Below are positions 23,316-31,249 of a stretch of DNA of 64,000 bases, piece after piece. Under the pieces are notes generated by a model, which was not told the origin of the DNA, ran no database searches, and was given only the letters and a program-made list of their open reading frames with translations. This stretch comes from Arthrobacter sp. ISL-30 (GTDB lineage: Bacteria; Actinomycetota; Actinomycetes; Actinomycetales; Micrococcaceae): contig NZ_JAGGPK010000029.1 in assembly GCF_018613855.1 (NCBI RefSeq), positions 1 through 64,000 of the forward strand, in the 5' to 3' direction. Numbering within the stretch: position 1 is the first letter of the stretch; every line of letters starts with the position of its first letter. The position numbers and the translations under genes were made by a program.

Positions 23316-23951
23316 ATGACGCGCACCATAACTGTCACAGGCAACGGGTCAGCCCAGGCAGCCCCGGACATGCTCACCGTTTCGTTCGGTGTAGAGACAC
23401 GCCGTGGGGCTGCGGGCGCCGCTTACGACGACGTCGGAGCGTCGGCGGCGGCCATTTCTGCTGCCCTGCGTGACCATGGCGTGCCCGACGCCGATATTCG
23501 CACCAGCGCACTTAACCTGCGGGCCGAACTGCTCTGGCAGGAAGGGCAAGGTCAGCGCGTCACGGGTTACCTGGCATCAACCGTACTCAGCGTGAGCCTG
23601 CGGCAGCTCTCTTCGGCGTCGGCGACCATTTCCGCCGCCGTCGAAGCGGGCGGTGACGCGATCAGGCTCAATGGGATGGAACTGGGCTTTGCGGACGCCT
23701 CCGCCGTGACCGCGAGGGCCCGGGAAGCAGCCTGGAAGGACGCCGTGGCAAAGGCTACCCAGTTCGCGTCCCTGGCTGAGTCCACCCTTGGGCAAGTCGT
23801 CTCAGTAGAACAAAACCCGTCGAGCCCACCCCCCATCCCCATGGGCGGAGGTATGTTGCGCGCCGCGGCCGTGGACAGTGTGACCATAGAGCCAGGCGAG
23901 ACCTCGGTCGATGCTTCCGTGACCGTGGCCTGGGAACTGCAGACAGCCTGA
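23316..23951 (+). CDS. SIMPL domain protein (DUF541)
   Basis: A 211-aa protein with the SIMPL/DUF541 beta-alpha layout: an opening TITVTGNGSAQAAPDMLTV, a middle GVPDADIRTSALNLRAE and a closing VTIEPGETSVDASVTVAWEL. There is no signal peptide in this reading, so it may act in the cytoplasm or be tethered by another route. Family members are linked to oxidative-stress tolerance but have no firm biochemical role. Start ATG at 23316, with GGAGG at 23299-23303 inside the HEEKH gene. Confidence 0.85.
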   Translation: MTRTITVTGNGSAQAAPDMLTVSFGVETRRGAAGAAYDDVGASAAAISAALRDHGVPDADIRTSALNLRAELLWQEGQGQRVTGYLASTVLSVSLRQLSSASATISAAVEAGGDAIRLNGMELGFADASAVTARAREAAWKDAVAKATQFASLAESTLGQVVSVEQNPSSPPPIPMGGGMLRAAAVDSVTIEPGETSVDASVTVAWELQTA

Positions 23952-23975
23952 CCGCCCGGACGCCTGCCTGAGGCG

Positions 23976-24638
23976 CTATTTGCCGGCTTGGCGCCATGGC
24001 AGTGCCCCCGCGGACAGCTTTGGCTCAGCCGCATCGGTATGCTCTGCTGTGCGTACGACGACGGCAATCGCCTCCGCCATCTCCCCCAGGGTCATGGACG
24101 TTTCCCTGCCGCCAGCGACCACCTGCGTGTCCGGGAACGGGACGTGGACGAAGCCGCCTTTGGTTCCGGGGTTGCCCTGCAGGTGATGCATGAGGGTATA
24201 GAACACGTGGTTACAGACGTAGGTACCGGCCGTTTGGGACACTTCGGCCCGGACACCAGCGATCCGAAGCTCGCGCAGGGCGGCCTTGAGGGGAAGAGAA
24301 GTGAAATAGGCGGCCGGACCGCCGCTCACCACCTCTTCATCGACGGGCTTGTTGCCGGCGTTGTCCGGAATTACGGCATCGTCGCAATTTATTGCGACTC
24401 GTTCCAGGGATATCCTCTCCCGGCCCCCGGCCAGCCCCACGCAGACGATGATGGTCGGCCGCAGGCGATCGACGGCCTGGCACAATACCTCCCCGGCGGT
24501 TCCGAAGACGCAAGGCAGTTCAAGGCATTCAACGCTCCCCCTGTCGGCGCGGAGGAGTTCGGCGGCCAACTGTGCGGCGTCCCACGAGGGGTTGGTGTCG
24601 TTGCCGCCAAACGGCTCGAAACCCGTCAGCAGAATCAT
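23976..24638 (-). CDS. pcp: Pyroglutamyl-peptidase I
   Basis: A 220-aa cytoplasmic cysteine peptidase that removes N-terminal pyroglutamate. The opening ILLTGFEPFGGNDTNPSWD is diagnostic. The catalytic glutamate lies in LAGGRERISLERVA, the cysteine in SQTAGTYVCNHVFY, and the histidine in GGFVHVPFPDTQ. The gene converges with the SIMPL gene 24 bp away. The last 20 residues (AAEPKLSAGALPWRQAGK) are variable and may be dispensable. Confidence 0.95.
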   Translation of the reverse strand: MILLTGFEPFGGNDTNPSWDAAQLAAELLRADRGSVECLELPCVFGTAGEVLCQAVDRLRPTIIVCVGLAGGRERISLERVAINCDDAVIPDNAGNKPVDEEVVSGGPAAYFTSLPLKAALRELRIAGVRAEVSQTAGTYVCNHVFYTLMHHLQGNPGTKGGFVHVPFPDTQVVAGGRETSMTLGEMAEAIAVVVRTAEHTDAAEPKLSAGALPWRQAGK

Positions 24639-24701
24639 GGGGCAAGGTTAGCAAGTCGGTCTGAATCACCGGCAGCTCAAAGGCACGCCCTTGACATGGA
24701 T

Positions 24702-24717
24702 TCGAACATAGATTCGA
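24702..24717. promoter_or_regulatory. LexA box in front of the Rv2578c-like gene
   Basis: TCGAAC-ATAG-ATTCGA fits the mycobacterial-type SOS box TCGAAC-N4-GTTCGA with one change. A TTGACA -35 element lies at 24691-24696. The best -10 (TCGAAT, 24714-24719, after a 17-base spacer) overlaps the box. The expected start point falls at about 24727, the A of the start ATG used here. Confidence 0.8.
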
Positions 24718-24726
24718 ATGGTAAGT

Positions 24727-25833
24727 ATGAGATGGGACGCACAGGCAGTCAATCATCCCGACGGACCGGACCAACGGGAAAACGGCATAACAGGCGACGG
24801 CGGACAGGCTTCCGTGGCGGCCCCAGCCATGGACGCACTGCTGCCTTTGTCTGGCCTCGTGCGTTCCGTCTCTACCCCCGGTTTTGCCGGAATCACTTTC
24901 CATGAGGTCACTGCCAAATCGGTGCTCAACAAGGTGCCCGCCGGTTCCCGGATGCCGTTCGAATGGACGGTCAATCCCTACCGCGGCTGCAGCCATGCCT
25001 GCGTATATTGCTTCGCGAGAAAGAGCCACAGCTACCTGGAATTCGATTCCGGGAGGGACTTCGATTCGCAGGTTGTGGTCAAGATCAATGCCGTCGAAGT
25101 CTTGACGAAGGAACTTGCGAAGCCATCGTGGGGCCATCACCACGTTGCCCTCGGAACCAACACGGACCCGTACCAGCGCGCAGAGGGCAGGTATCAGCTG
25201 ATGCCGGGGATCATCCGGGCGCTGGCGGATTCAGGAACCCCGCTGTCCATCCTGACGAAGGGAACCCTCCTGGCCCGGGACATTCCCCTGCTAAAGCATG
25301 CTGCAACGCAGGTGCCGGTTGGAGTGGGGATCTCGCTCGCCATGACCGACGAGCACCTGTCCGAAACCATCGAGCCCGGTACGCCGGGTCCCCGTGCACG
25401 GCTCAAGCTCATCAGCCGGATCCGGGAGTCCGGACTGCCGTGCAATGTCATGGCCATGCCCATTCTTCCGTGGCTGTCGGACAGTGACGAAGCCCTTGAT
25501 TCCCTCTTCTCCGCCCTATCCGAAGCCGGAGCCACCGGAGTCACCGGCGGCGCCCTGTATTTGAAGCCCGGAACGCGCGAATGGTTCATGAAATGGCTGG
25601 CCGCGAATCACCCCGAATTGGTGGACCGCTACAACAGGCTTTACGGGCAGGGGTCCTACGCTCCGAAGGAATACCGCACCTGGCTCGGGGAACGCATCAA
25701 CCACTTCAAGGGCCGATACGGCTTCACCGGAACCCAGGGCTTCAGCCATCGTAAGTCGGCGTCGACACCGGACGGAAAGGAAGCAAACAACAGGATCACA
25801 GGGCCAGCCCCCACTCAACCTGCCCTTTTCTGA
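24727..25833 (+). CDS. Rv2578c-family radical SAM protein
   Basis: A 368-aa radical SAM protein with the iron-sulfur triad GCSHACVYCFAR (cysteines near 88, 92 and 95). The family is named after M. tuberculosis Rv2578c, a reported LexA target; related proteins are loosely linked to DNA repair through spore photoproduct lyase-like resemblance, but the reaction is unknown. Start ATG 24727 (MRWDAQAV) matches the family. The ATG at 24718 lies inside the presumed -10 element, so translation there is unlikely. The LexA box directly upstream predicts induction by DNA damage. The C-terminal 50 residues are low-complexity. Confidence 0.85.
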   Translation: MRWDAQAVNHPDGPDQRENGITGDGGQASVAAPAMDALLPLSGLVRSVSTPGFAGITFHEVTAKSVLNKVPAGSRMPFEWTVNPYRGCSHACVYCFARKSHSYLEFDSGRDFDSQVVVKINAVEVLTKELAKPSWGHHHVALGTNTDPYQRAEGRYQLMPGIIRALADSGTPLSILTKGTLLARDIPLLKHAATQVPVGVGISLAMTDEHLSETIEPGTPGPRARLKLISRIRESGLPCNVMAMPILPWLSDSDEALDSLFSALSEAGATGVTGGALYLKPGTREWFMKWLAANHPELVDRYNRLYGQGSYAPKEYRTWLGERINHFKGRYGFTGTQGFSHRKSASTPDGKEANNRITGPAPTQPALF

Positions 25834-25843
25834 GGAGAGCAAA

Positions 25844-25868
25844 GGAGGGTATCGCAAGAGATCCCTCC
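25844..25868. terminator. Weak hairpin between convergent genes
   Basis: GGAGGGTATC (25844-25853) and GATCCCTCC (25860-25868) can pair with one mismatch around a short loop. It lies between the radical SAM stop and the NUDIX stop. No T-tract follows, so a terminator role is uncertain. Confidence 0.3.
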
Positions 25869-25878
25869 CGGAGCCTGC

Positions 25879-26346
25879 CTAGGGAAAGGTCCTCGACGCC
25901 GCGGTGCCCGACGTCGGCAAAGCTGCTACCTTGTCGAGCAACGCCCGCACGATCGGAGCGTCGGCAGGAATCCAAGGCAGTCCGAGGGTCGCGTCGCTGT
26001 CAGCCAGTGGAACCCACCTCAGCTCATCGTGGTCTTCCAGTGCACGCGGTTCGCCGTCACTGACCTCCGCAAACCAGACCCTCATGACTGCCCTCTCGTT
26101 CAGCGGCCAACCGGCCTCCACCGGCGCCCTGAGCTCATCACCGAGGCGGACGGAGACGCCGAGTTCCTCGCGCAACTCGCGATGCAGGGCCTGTTCGAAG
26201 GTCTCCCCGTTTTCTACTTTCCCTCCGGGGAATTCCCACATTCCCGCAAATTGCGGCGGAGCGGTCCGCCTGGCAACCAGCAGCCGGCCGGGGTTTTCGA
26301 GGGAGTCGACGAGGGCAGCACCCACAACGTTGATCAGTCGGGTCAT
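25879..26346 (-). CDS. NUDIX hydrolase, MutT-like
   Basis: A 155-aa pyrophosphohydrolase. The Nudix box is GGKVENGETFEQALHRELRE followed by ELG, at about residues 41-63, with the glutamates that bind magnesium. The N-terminal NVVGAALVDSLENPGRLLVA and the AGMWEFPGG lead-in resemble MutT, which removes 8-oxo-dGTP from the nucleotide pool. Substrate is inferred from this resemblance only. It is convergent with the SOS radical SAM gene and has no LexA box of its own. Confidence 0.88.
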   Translation of the reverse strand: MTRLINVVGAALVDSLENPGRLLVARRTAPPQFAGMWEFPGGKVENGETFEQALHRELREELGVSVRLGDELRAPVEAGWPLNERAVMRVWFAEVSDGEPRALEDHDELRWVPLADSDATLGLPWIPADAPIVRALLDKVAALPTSGTAASRTFP

Positions 26347-26550
26347 CGAAACAGTCTATGGCCACGGCTTTAGGGCATCGCTATGCGGGCATGGCAATAG
26401 TCACATTTCCAGCAGATAGTTGCAGACGCCGGTAAAGTTTAATTCGATTCGCCATTTTTGATGTGGCCGGATCCAGCCAAGCCCACTGTGGCACCCTCCC
26501 TGCCCAAAGGCGCGCAGCGCCCTACACCAGCACGCCCGAAAAGCAGGCCA

Positions 26551-27765
26551 ATGACCATCAATGTAGCGTCTCCAACAACATCCAAAGCTACCCACCAACA
26601 CACTGCCCTGGCGATCTTCGCCCTTGCCATGGGTGGCTTCGCCATCGGCGTCACCGAATTCACCATGATGGGACTCCTCAAGGAAATTGAGGCAGGCCTG
26701 GGCATCAGCACACCGGAGGCCGGGAACCTTATTTCCGCCTATGCGCTGGGCGTGGTGGTAGGAGCACCGCTGTTTGCCGCCTTCGGGGCCCGCCTCCCGC
26801 GCAAAACCCTGGCCATGGGCCTCATGCTGTTCCTGGCGCTGGCCAACCTCACCTCATTCATTGCACCGGACTATGGCACCATGCTGGTCACGCGCTTCGG
26901 CTCAGGCCTGCCCCACGGCGCTTTCTTCGGCGTCGCCGCGGTCATTGCGGCTTCCCTCGTCGCGCCAACAAGGCGCGGATGGGCAATCTCGATGGTCATG
27001 GCCGGACTTACGGTTTCGAATGTTGTCGGCGTGCCAGCTGCCACCTGGCTGGGGCAGGCCCTGGGCTGGCGGCTGCTTTTCGTAGTAGTCGGCGCAATGG
27101 GATTCGCAACGGTGGCGATGATCTGGAAGTCTGTCCCCTTCGAACCCGCACATCCCGATGCGAGCATCCGACGGGAGCTGGGCGCCCTGAAGCGGATCCA
27201 GGTGTGGCTCGCCCTCTTGATCGGAATCATCGGCTTCGGCGGCTTCTTCGCCACCTACACGTATATCGCCCACACCATGACCTCGGTGGCAGGCATGCCC
27301 CAGGCCATTATCCCCTTGGTGGTGGCACTGTATGGGCTCGGGATGGTGTTCGGAAACATCGTCGGAGGGCGCATCGCCGACAAGTCCGTGATGGGCACCA
27401 TTTATTGGGTTCTTCCCGGAATTGCCGCTGCCCTCGCCGTGTACGCCATCGCGGCCCAGTGGGCATGGGCCCTTGTGATGGTGTTCGTCGTGGGCGCGAT
27501 CGGCTCCATGCTCGTTCCGCCGCTCCAGACCCGCCTGCTTGACGCCTCCCCCGACGCGCCGTCGCTTGCGTCCTCCTTGAACCACTCTGCCCTAAACGTG
27601 GCCAACGCCCTGGGCGCTTTCCTTGGCGGCGTCGTGATCGCCTGGGGCTGGGGCTACACCGCCCCCGCCCTGGTTGGTGCGGTCCTTGCCCTGCTGGGCC
27701 TGGGCATTGCCGCCATCAGCGGCCTCCTGGAACGCCGAAAGCCGCTGTCCGCGAAGCCCCTCTAG
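26551..27765 (+). CDS. MFS transporter, DHA1-type
   Basis: A 404-aa transporter with 12 predicted membrane spans, of the drug/arabinose-efflux (AraJ/YdhP-like) branch. The opening ALAIFALAMGGFAIGVTEF and the loop-2-type motif FGARLPRKTLAMGLM fit the family. Start ATG at 26551 (MTINVASPTT) is preferred; the frame is open for 31 more codons upstream but they are proline-rich and unlike the family. Export of a toxic compound is inference. The 204 bp upstream hold no other gene. Confidence 0.85.
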   Translation: MTINVASPTTSKATHQHTALAIFALAMGGFAIGVTEFTMMGLLKEIEAGLGISTPEAGNLISAYALGVVVGAPLFAAFGARLPRKTLAMGLMLFLALANLTSFIAPDYGTMLVTRFGSGLPHGAFFGVAAVIAASLVAPTRRGWAISMVMAGLTVSNVVGVPAATWLGQALGWRLLFVVVGAMGFATVAMIWKSVPFEPAHPDASIRRELGALKRIQVWLALLIGIIGFGGFFATYTYIAHTMTSVAGMPQAIIPLVVALYGLGMVFGNIVGGRIADKSVMGTIYWVLPGIAAALAVYAIAAQWAWALVMVFVVGAIGSMLVPPLQTRLLDASPDAPSLASSLNHSALNVANALGAFLGGVVIAWGWGYTAPALVGAVLALLGLGIAAISGLLERRKPLSAKPL

Positions 27766-27787
27766 GGGCCTGCGGCAGCGGCTTTCG
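27736..27787. terminator. Bidirectional terminator between MFS and CDF genes
   Basis: CGAAAGCCGCTG (27736-27747) pairs with CAGCGGCTTTCG (27776-27787); a second CCCCTCTAGGGG stem sits in the loop. The left arm is inside the last codons of the transporter. It is followed by TTTC on the plus side. Confidence 0.65.
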
Positions 27788-27798
27788 TTTCATCCGGT

Positions 27799-28716
27799 TC
27801 AGACCTGGACTCGCTCCACATCCGGCTCGAGGTAGATGATTCGGGCAATGGGAACGGCGGCACGAACCCGCTCTTCGGCGTCGTCGATCACTTTGGCGAT
27901 GTCCTCGCCCGTGGCGGCAGCCCCCACGGAGATTTTGGCGGCCACCAGAAGTTCCTCCGGGCCGAGGTGCATCGTCTTGATGTGGATAATCCGGGTTCCA
28001 TCGGACTGAATGGCTTCCTCGATCCGGGATACGTGCTCCTTCGTGGCGGATTCGCCGAGCAGGAGCGACTTCGTTTCCAGCGCAAGCACAACGGCGATGG
28101 CCACGAGAAGGACGCCGATCATGGCGGTTCCCGCTGCGTCCCAGACGCCATCCCCGGTAATGAGAGTCAGGCTGACTCCAAAGAGGGCGAACACGAGCCC
28201 AAGGAGCGCGCCAAGGTCCTCTAGAAGAATGACGGGAAGTTCCGGCTGCTTGGCGTTGCGGACGAAGTTGACCCAACTCTCGTTGCCGCGCACATGGTTG
28301 GATTCGATGATCGCAGTGCGGAAGGAGAAGATTTCGGCGACGATGGCCCCCACCAGGACAGCCAGCGGAACCCACCAGAAGTCGCCTTCAATGGCATGCG
28401 GATGCTGGAACTTGTCCCAGGCCTCATAGAGGGCAAAGAGGCCGCCCACGCTAAACAGGACGATCGAGACGATGAATGCGTAGATGTACCGCTCCCGGCC
28501 ATAGCCAAAGGGGTGTCGGGAGCTGGCTGAGCGTTGGGCGCGCTTGCCGCCGATCAGGAGAAGTATCTGGTTTCCGGAGTCGGCAACCGAGTGGATTGCT
28601 TCCGCGAGCATTGAGGATGAGGCCGTCAGGATGAAAGCGATGAACTTGAGAACGGCAATGGTCAGGTTGGCGGCCAGTGCCGCCACGATCGCCTTGGTAC
28701 CGCCACTAGCAGCCAC
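27799..28716 (-). CDS. Cation diffusion facilitator transporter
   Basis: A 305-aa CDF family protein that exports divalent metal such as zinc, or possibly manganese or iron, in exchange for protons. The first helix pair contains SSSMLAEAIHSVADSGNQIL with the HxxxD metal-site pattern. A second span holds SLTLITGDGVWDAAGTAMIG. The soluble C-terminal metal-sensing domain begins near residue 215 (IQSDGTRIIHIKTMHLGPEE). The subtype resembles the SLC30A9-like branch. Metal specificity cannot be read from the sequence. Confidence 0.9.
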   Translation of the reverse strand: MAASGGTKAIVAALAANLTIAVLKFIAFILTASSSMLAEAIHSVADSGNQILLLIGGKRAQRSASSRHPFGYGRERYIYAFIVSIVLFSVGGLFALYEAWDKFQHPHAIEGDFWWVPLAVLVGAIVAEIFSFRTAIIESNHVRGNESWVNFVRNAKQPELPVILLEDLGALLGLVFALFGVSLTLITGDGVWDAAGTAMIGVLLVAIAVVLALETKSLLLGESATKEHVSRIEEAIQSDGTRIIHIKTMHLGPEELLVAAKISVGAAATGEDIAKVIDDAEERVRAAVPIARIIYLEPDVERVQV

Positions 28717-28941
28717 GAAAGCTTCACCTCTTCAGGGTTTGGGGATTACGAAGTATGTGCCCGGACTGACGCTAAGAACGCCGGAAGTCCTTCAAGCAAT
28801 ACCGTACCCGGCACCCTGCCTGCGGCGCATCCCGGCGAATCGCCGTAGAAACTAAGCCTACTGACAATGCCACATGTCTGTGTTAGCTTGAAGCTGTGGA
28901 CGGGGCGGTTTTCCGCCCCACCGATTGCACTAGGAGGAGAT

Positions 28942-29208
28942 ATGGGCTTTCTTGCTTGGATCGTTCTCGGCCTGATCGTTGGAGCAATTGTTAAGGCCGT
29001 CATGCCCGGTCGCGTAGGCGGCGGATGGGTAACCAGCCTGGTTCTGGGGGTCGTTGGCGCAATCGTCGGCGGATGGATCGGCAGCATGCTGTTCGGCCGG
29101 GGTGACCTTGCGTTCTTTGACCTCGGAACATGGATTCTCGCGATTGTCGGCGGCCTCCTGGTCGCAGGCATCTACGGAGCTGTGACCGGTCGCAACAGGA
29201 CAACCTGA
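28942..29208 (+). CDS. GlsB/YeaQ/YmgE-family small membrane protein
   Basis: An 88-aa protein with three membrane spans, opening GFLAWIVLGLIVGAIVKAV and including GGGWVTSLVLGVVGAIVGGW with glycine zipper patterns. Such proteins are common in stress-induced gene sets but lack a known activity; the old name 'transglycosylase-associated' is not evidence. Start ATG at 28942 follows AGGAGGAG. The 225-bp upstream gap is shared with the divergent CDF gene and may hold both promoters. Confidence 0.88.
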   Translation: MGFLAWIVLGLIVGAIVKAVMPGRVGGGWVTSLVLGVVGAIVGGWIGSMLFGRGDLAFFDLGTWILAIVGGLLVAGIYGAVTGRNRTT

Positions 29209-29275
29209 TATCGACGCCGTCCTTCCGAACGGCAAACGCTTCGGTCGGCGCGTTTAGCGCGAAGGCCGAAATGAA

Positions 29276-29308
29276 GAAGGGATCCACCCGTTACGGGCGG
29301 ATCCCTTC
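29276..29308. terminator. Hairpin terminator between glsB-like and trmH-like genes
   Basis: GAAGGGATCCACCCG (29276-29290) pairs with CGGGCGGATCCCTTC (29294-29308), with one mismatch and a three-base loop. It lies between two convergent genes. Confidence 0.75.
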
Positions 29309-29344
29309 ATACATTAACGCCGGTTAACACCGGCCATGGCGGAA

Positions 29345-30253
29345 TTAGCGGCCCGGCACGGTGGAAGGCTGCTGGGACCGTGCACTGGCGTAGAGGCAGA
29401 CGGTGGCCGCCGTACCGAGGTTGAGGCTTTCAGCCGAGCCATAGACGGGCACAGCCACTCGATGATCAGCCAAGGACAGTTCGGCGTCGGACAATCCCTG
29501 GGCCTCATTGCCGAATAACCACAGCGTAGGCATTTCCAAGGCGTATTCGGAGTCCGGCGTCTCCACACCGAGCCTCCGCGCCGCGTTTTCGTCCTGCAGC
29601 TTGTCCAGGTTCACCGTGCCATAACCGTCGGCAGCCAGGACGCCCATGCCCCTGGCCCTGCAGCGCTCAACAAGCTGATCGACGTCGGCGCCCAGGACAA
29701 CCGGCAGATGGAACAGTGATCCCGCCGTCGAGCGGACTGCCTTAGGGTTGTAGATGTCCACGCTGGAGGACGTCAGCACTACGGCGTCCGCGCCCGCGGC
29801 ATCCGCGGCACGAAGCACGGTCCCGGCGTTCCCGGGATCACGGACCTGGCACAGGACGGCAATCAGCCTGGGGCCGGCGTCGAGCACTGTCTCCAGGGTG
29901 ACGTCCATAAAGGAGCACACGGCCAGGATGCCCTGCGGGTTGACTGTATCCGCCATCGCCGACAGCACCTCGTCCGTCGCCAGTCGAAGCTTAGTCGCGG
30001 CGGCGAGGTCCTCAAGCTCCGGGAGCCTGTCCAGGCATGCCCTGCTCGCGTAAACCTCATGCACGACGGCGGGCTGCCCGGCCGAAATGCGTTCGGCGTT
30101 CAGCCGCAGCGCCTCGCGGACCGCCTGCGGCCCCTCTGCCAGGAAACGCCCGCGCTTTAAACGGGCCGGGCGCCCTGCAAGCTTTGCGACATCCCTGACC
30201 CGATCGGCTCGGGGGTTGGACATCGGTTCTTGCGGGCGCCCGGTTTCGTTCAT
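29345..30253 (-). CDS. TrmH/SpoU-family RNA 2'-O-methyltransferase
   Basis: A 302-aa rRNA/tRNA methyltransferase of the knotted SPOUT fold. The N-terminal RNA-binding part has ARLKRGRFLAEGPQAVREAL. Signature motifs follow: AVLCQVRDPGNAGTVLRAAD, LWLFGNEAQGLSD and RVAVPVYGSAESLNLGTAA. It lies 66 bp downstream of rplT in the infC-rpmI-rplT group, a common place for this 23S rRNA modifying gene. The exact modified nucleotide is unknown. Confidence 0.92.
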   Translation of the reverse strand: MNETGRPQEPMSNPRADRVRDVAKLAGRPARLKRGRFLAEGPQAVREALRLNAERISAGQPAVVHEVYASRACLDRLPELEDLAAATKLRLATDEVLSAMADTVNPQGILAVCSFMDVTLETVLDAGPRLIAVLCQVRDPGNAGTVLRAADAAGADAVVLTSSSVDIYNPKAVRSTAGSLFHLPVVLGADVDQLVERCRARGMGVLAADGYGTVNLDKLQDENAARRLGVETPDSEYALEMPTLWLFGNEAQGLSDAELSLADHRVAVPVYGSAESLNLGTAATVCLYASARSQQPSTVPGR

Positions 30254-30319
30254 ATAAGAACTTTAGTGGCTGATGCGACTCGTTCTTGAACGACTACGTG
30301 GACACATAGCCGTCAGCTA

Positions 30320-30820
30320 CTACTCAGCAGCCTCAACAGCGACAGGCTTCTTGGCTGCCTTCGCCTTAGGAGCGGGAGTTTCCTCAGCGGCAGGAGACTC
30401 AACCTTGGCAGCCTTCGGTGCCTTGGTCGCCGCTACGGCCTGGACGGCAGGAGCAGACGTGTCAGACGGCAGGGAGTCCTTGGCGATCTTGACCAGGGCT
30501 GCGAAAGCGTTGGCATCGGAAACGGCCAGCTCGGCGAGCATACGACGGTCAACCTCAACCTCAGCGGCCTTCAGGCCCTGGATCAGGCGGTTGTAGGTCA
30601 GGCCGTTGGCGCGGGACGCAGCGTTGATGCGCTGGATCCAGAGGCGACGGAAGTCACCCTTCTTCTTGCGGCGGTCGCCGTAGCTGTACACAAACGAGTG
30701 CAGCAGCTGTTCCTTGGCCTTGCGGTACAGGCGCGAACGCTGACCCCGGTAGCCTTTGGCGCGTTCGAGGACAACCCGGCGCTTCTTGTGGGCATTTACC
30801 GCCCGCTTCACACGTGCCAC
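30320..30820 (-). CDS. rplT: 50S ribosomal protein L20 with an extended tail
   Basis: Residues 1-118 are a normal L20 ([60 protein letters not shown]). A further 48 residues form an A/P/K/E-rich, probably disordered tail ([19 protein letters not shown]). Most bacterial L20 proteins end near 118. L20 is needed early in 50S assembly. The tail is in the same style as the tail of IF3 from the same operon. Its function is not known. Confidence 0.96.
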   Translation of the reverse strand: MARVKRAVNAHKKRRVVLERAKGYRGQRSRLYRKAKEQLLHSFVYSYGDRRKKKGDFRRLWIQRINAASRANGLTYNRLIQGLKAAEVEVDRRMLAELAVSDANAFAALVKIAKDSLPSDTSAPAVQAVAATKAPKAAKVESPAAEETPAPKAKAAKKPVAVEAAE

Positions 30821-30937
30821 GTGCGTACTCCTTCAAAATTCTTATCCCAAGCATCTACTGCCGGCATTCCGGCTGGCCTGAGAAGGCGTTTATGTAGTCG
30901 GCCGACGCCGGAAGGCGCCAGCCCATGAGCTTGGAAC

Positions 30938-31132
30938 CTAGAGGCCCAGCATCTTCTTGATGACCTTGGCGTCGCCCTTGAAGACGATCTTGTCGCCGGC
31001 GAGGCGACGGGTCAGGATGGAGGACTTGTGCTCCAGGTAGTGGCGGCGGTTAGCCTGCTGGCGCTTCAGCTTGCCGGTGCCGGTCAGCTTAAAGCGCTTC
31101 TTGGCACCGCTGTGGGTCTTCATCTTCGGCAT
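30938..31132 (-). CDS. rpmI: 50S ribosomal protein L35
   Basis: A 64-aa protein starting [20 protein letters not shown], the classic L35 opening, with [16 protein letters not shown]. Start ATG at 31132; the upstream extension in frame has no support. It sits between infC and rplT as in most bacteria. Confidence 0.97.
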   Translation of the reverse strand: MPKMKTHSGAKKRFKLTGTGKLKRQQANRRHYLEHKSSILTRRLAGDKIVFKGDAKVIKKMLGL

Positions 31133-31249
31133 GGGAACCGATCTCCTTACGTGTCCGCAGACGTAGTCTGCAGTTCCTTCGCGCAGCCGCCCGTGGGGCG
31201 GCATGCTGGTTGCTTGCCGGGCGGAGGACTCCCCCGCCGCGGCGCTGAA

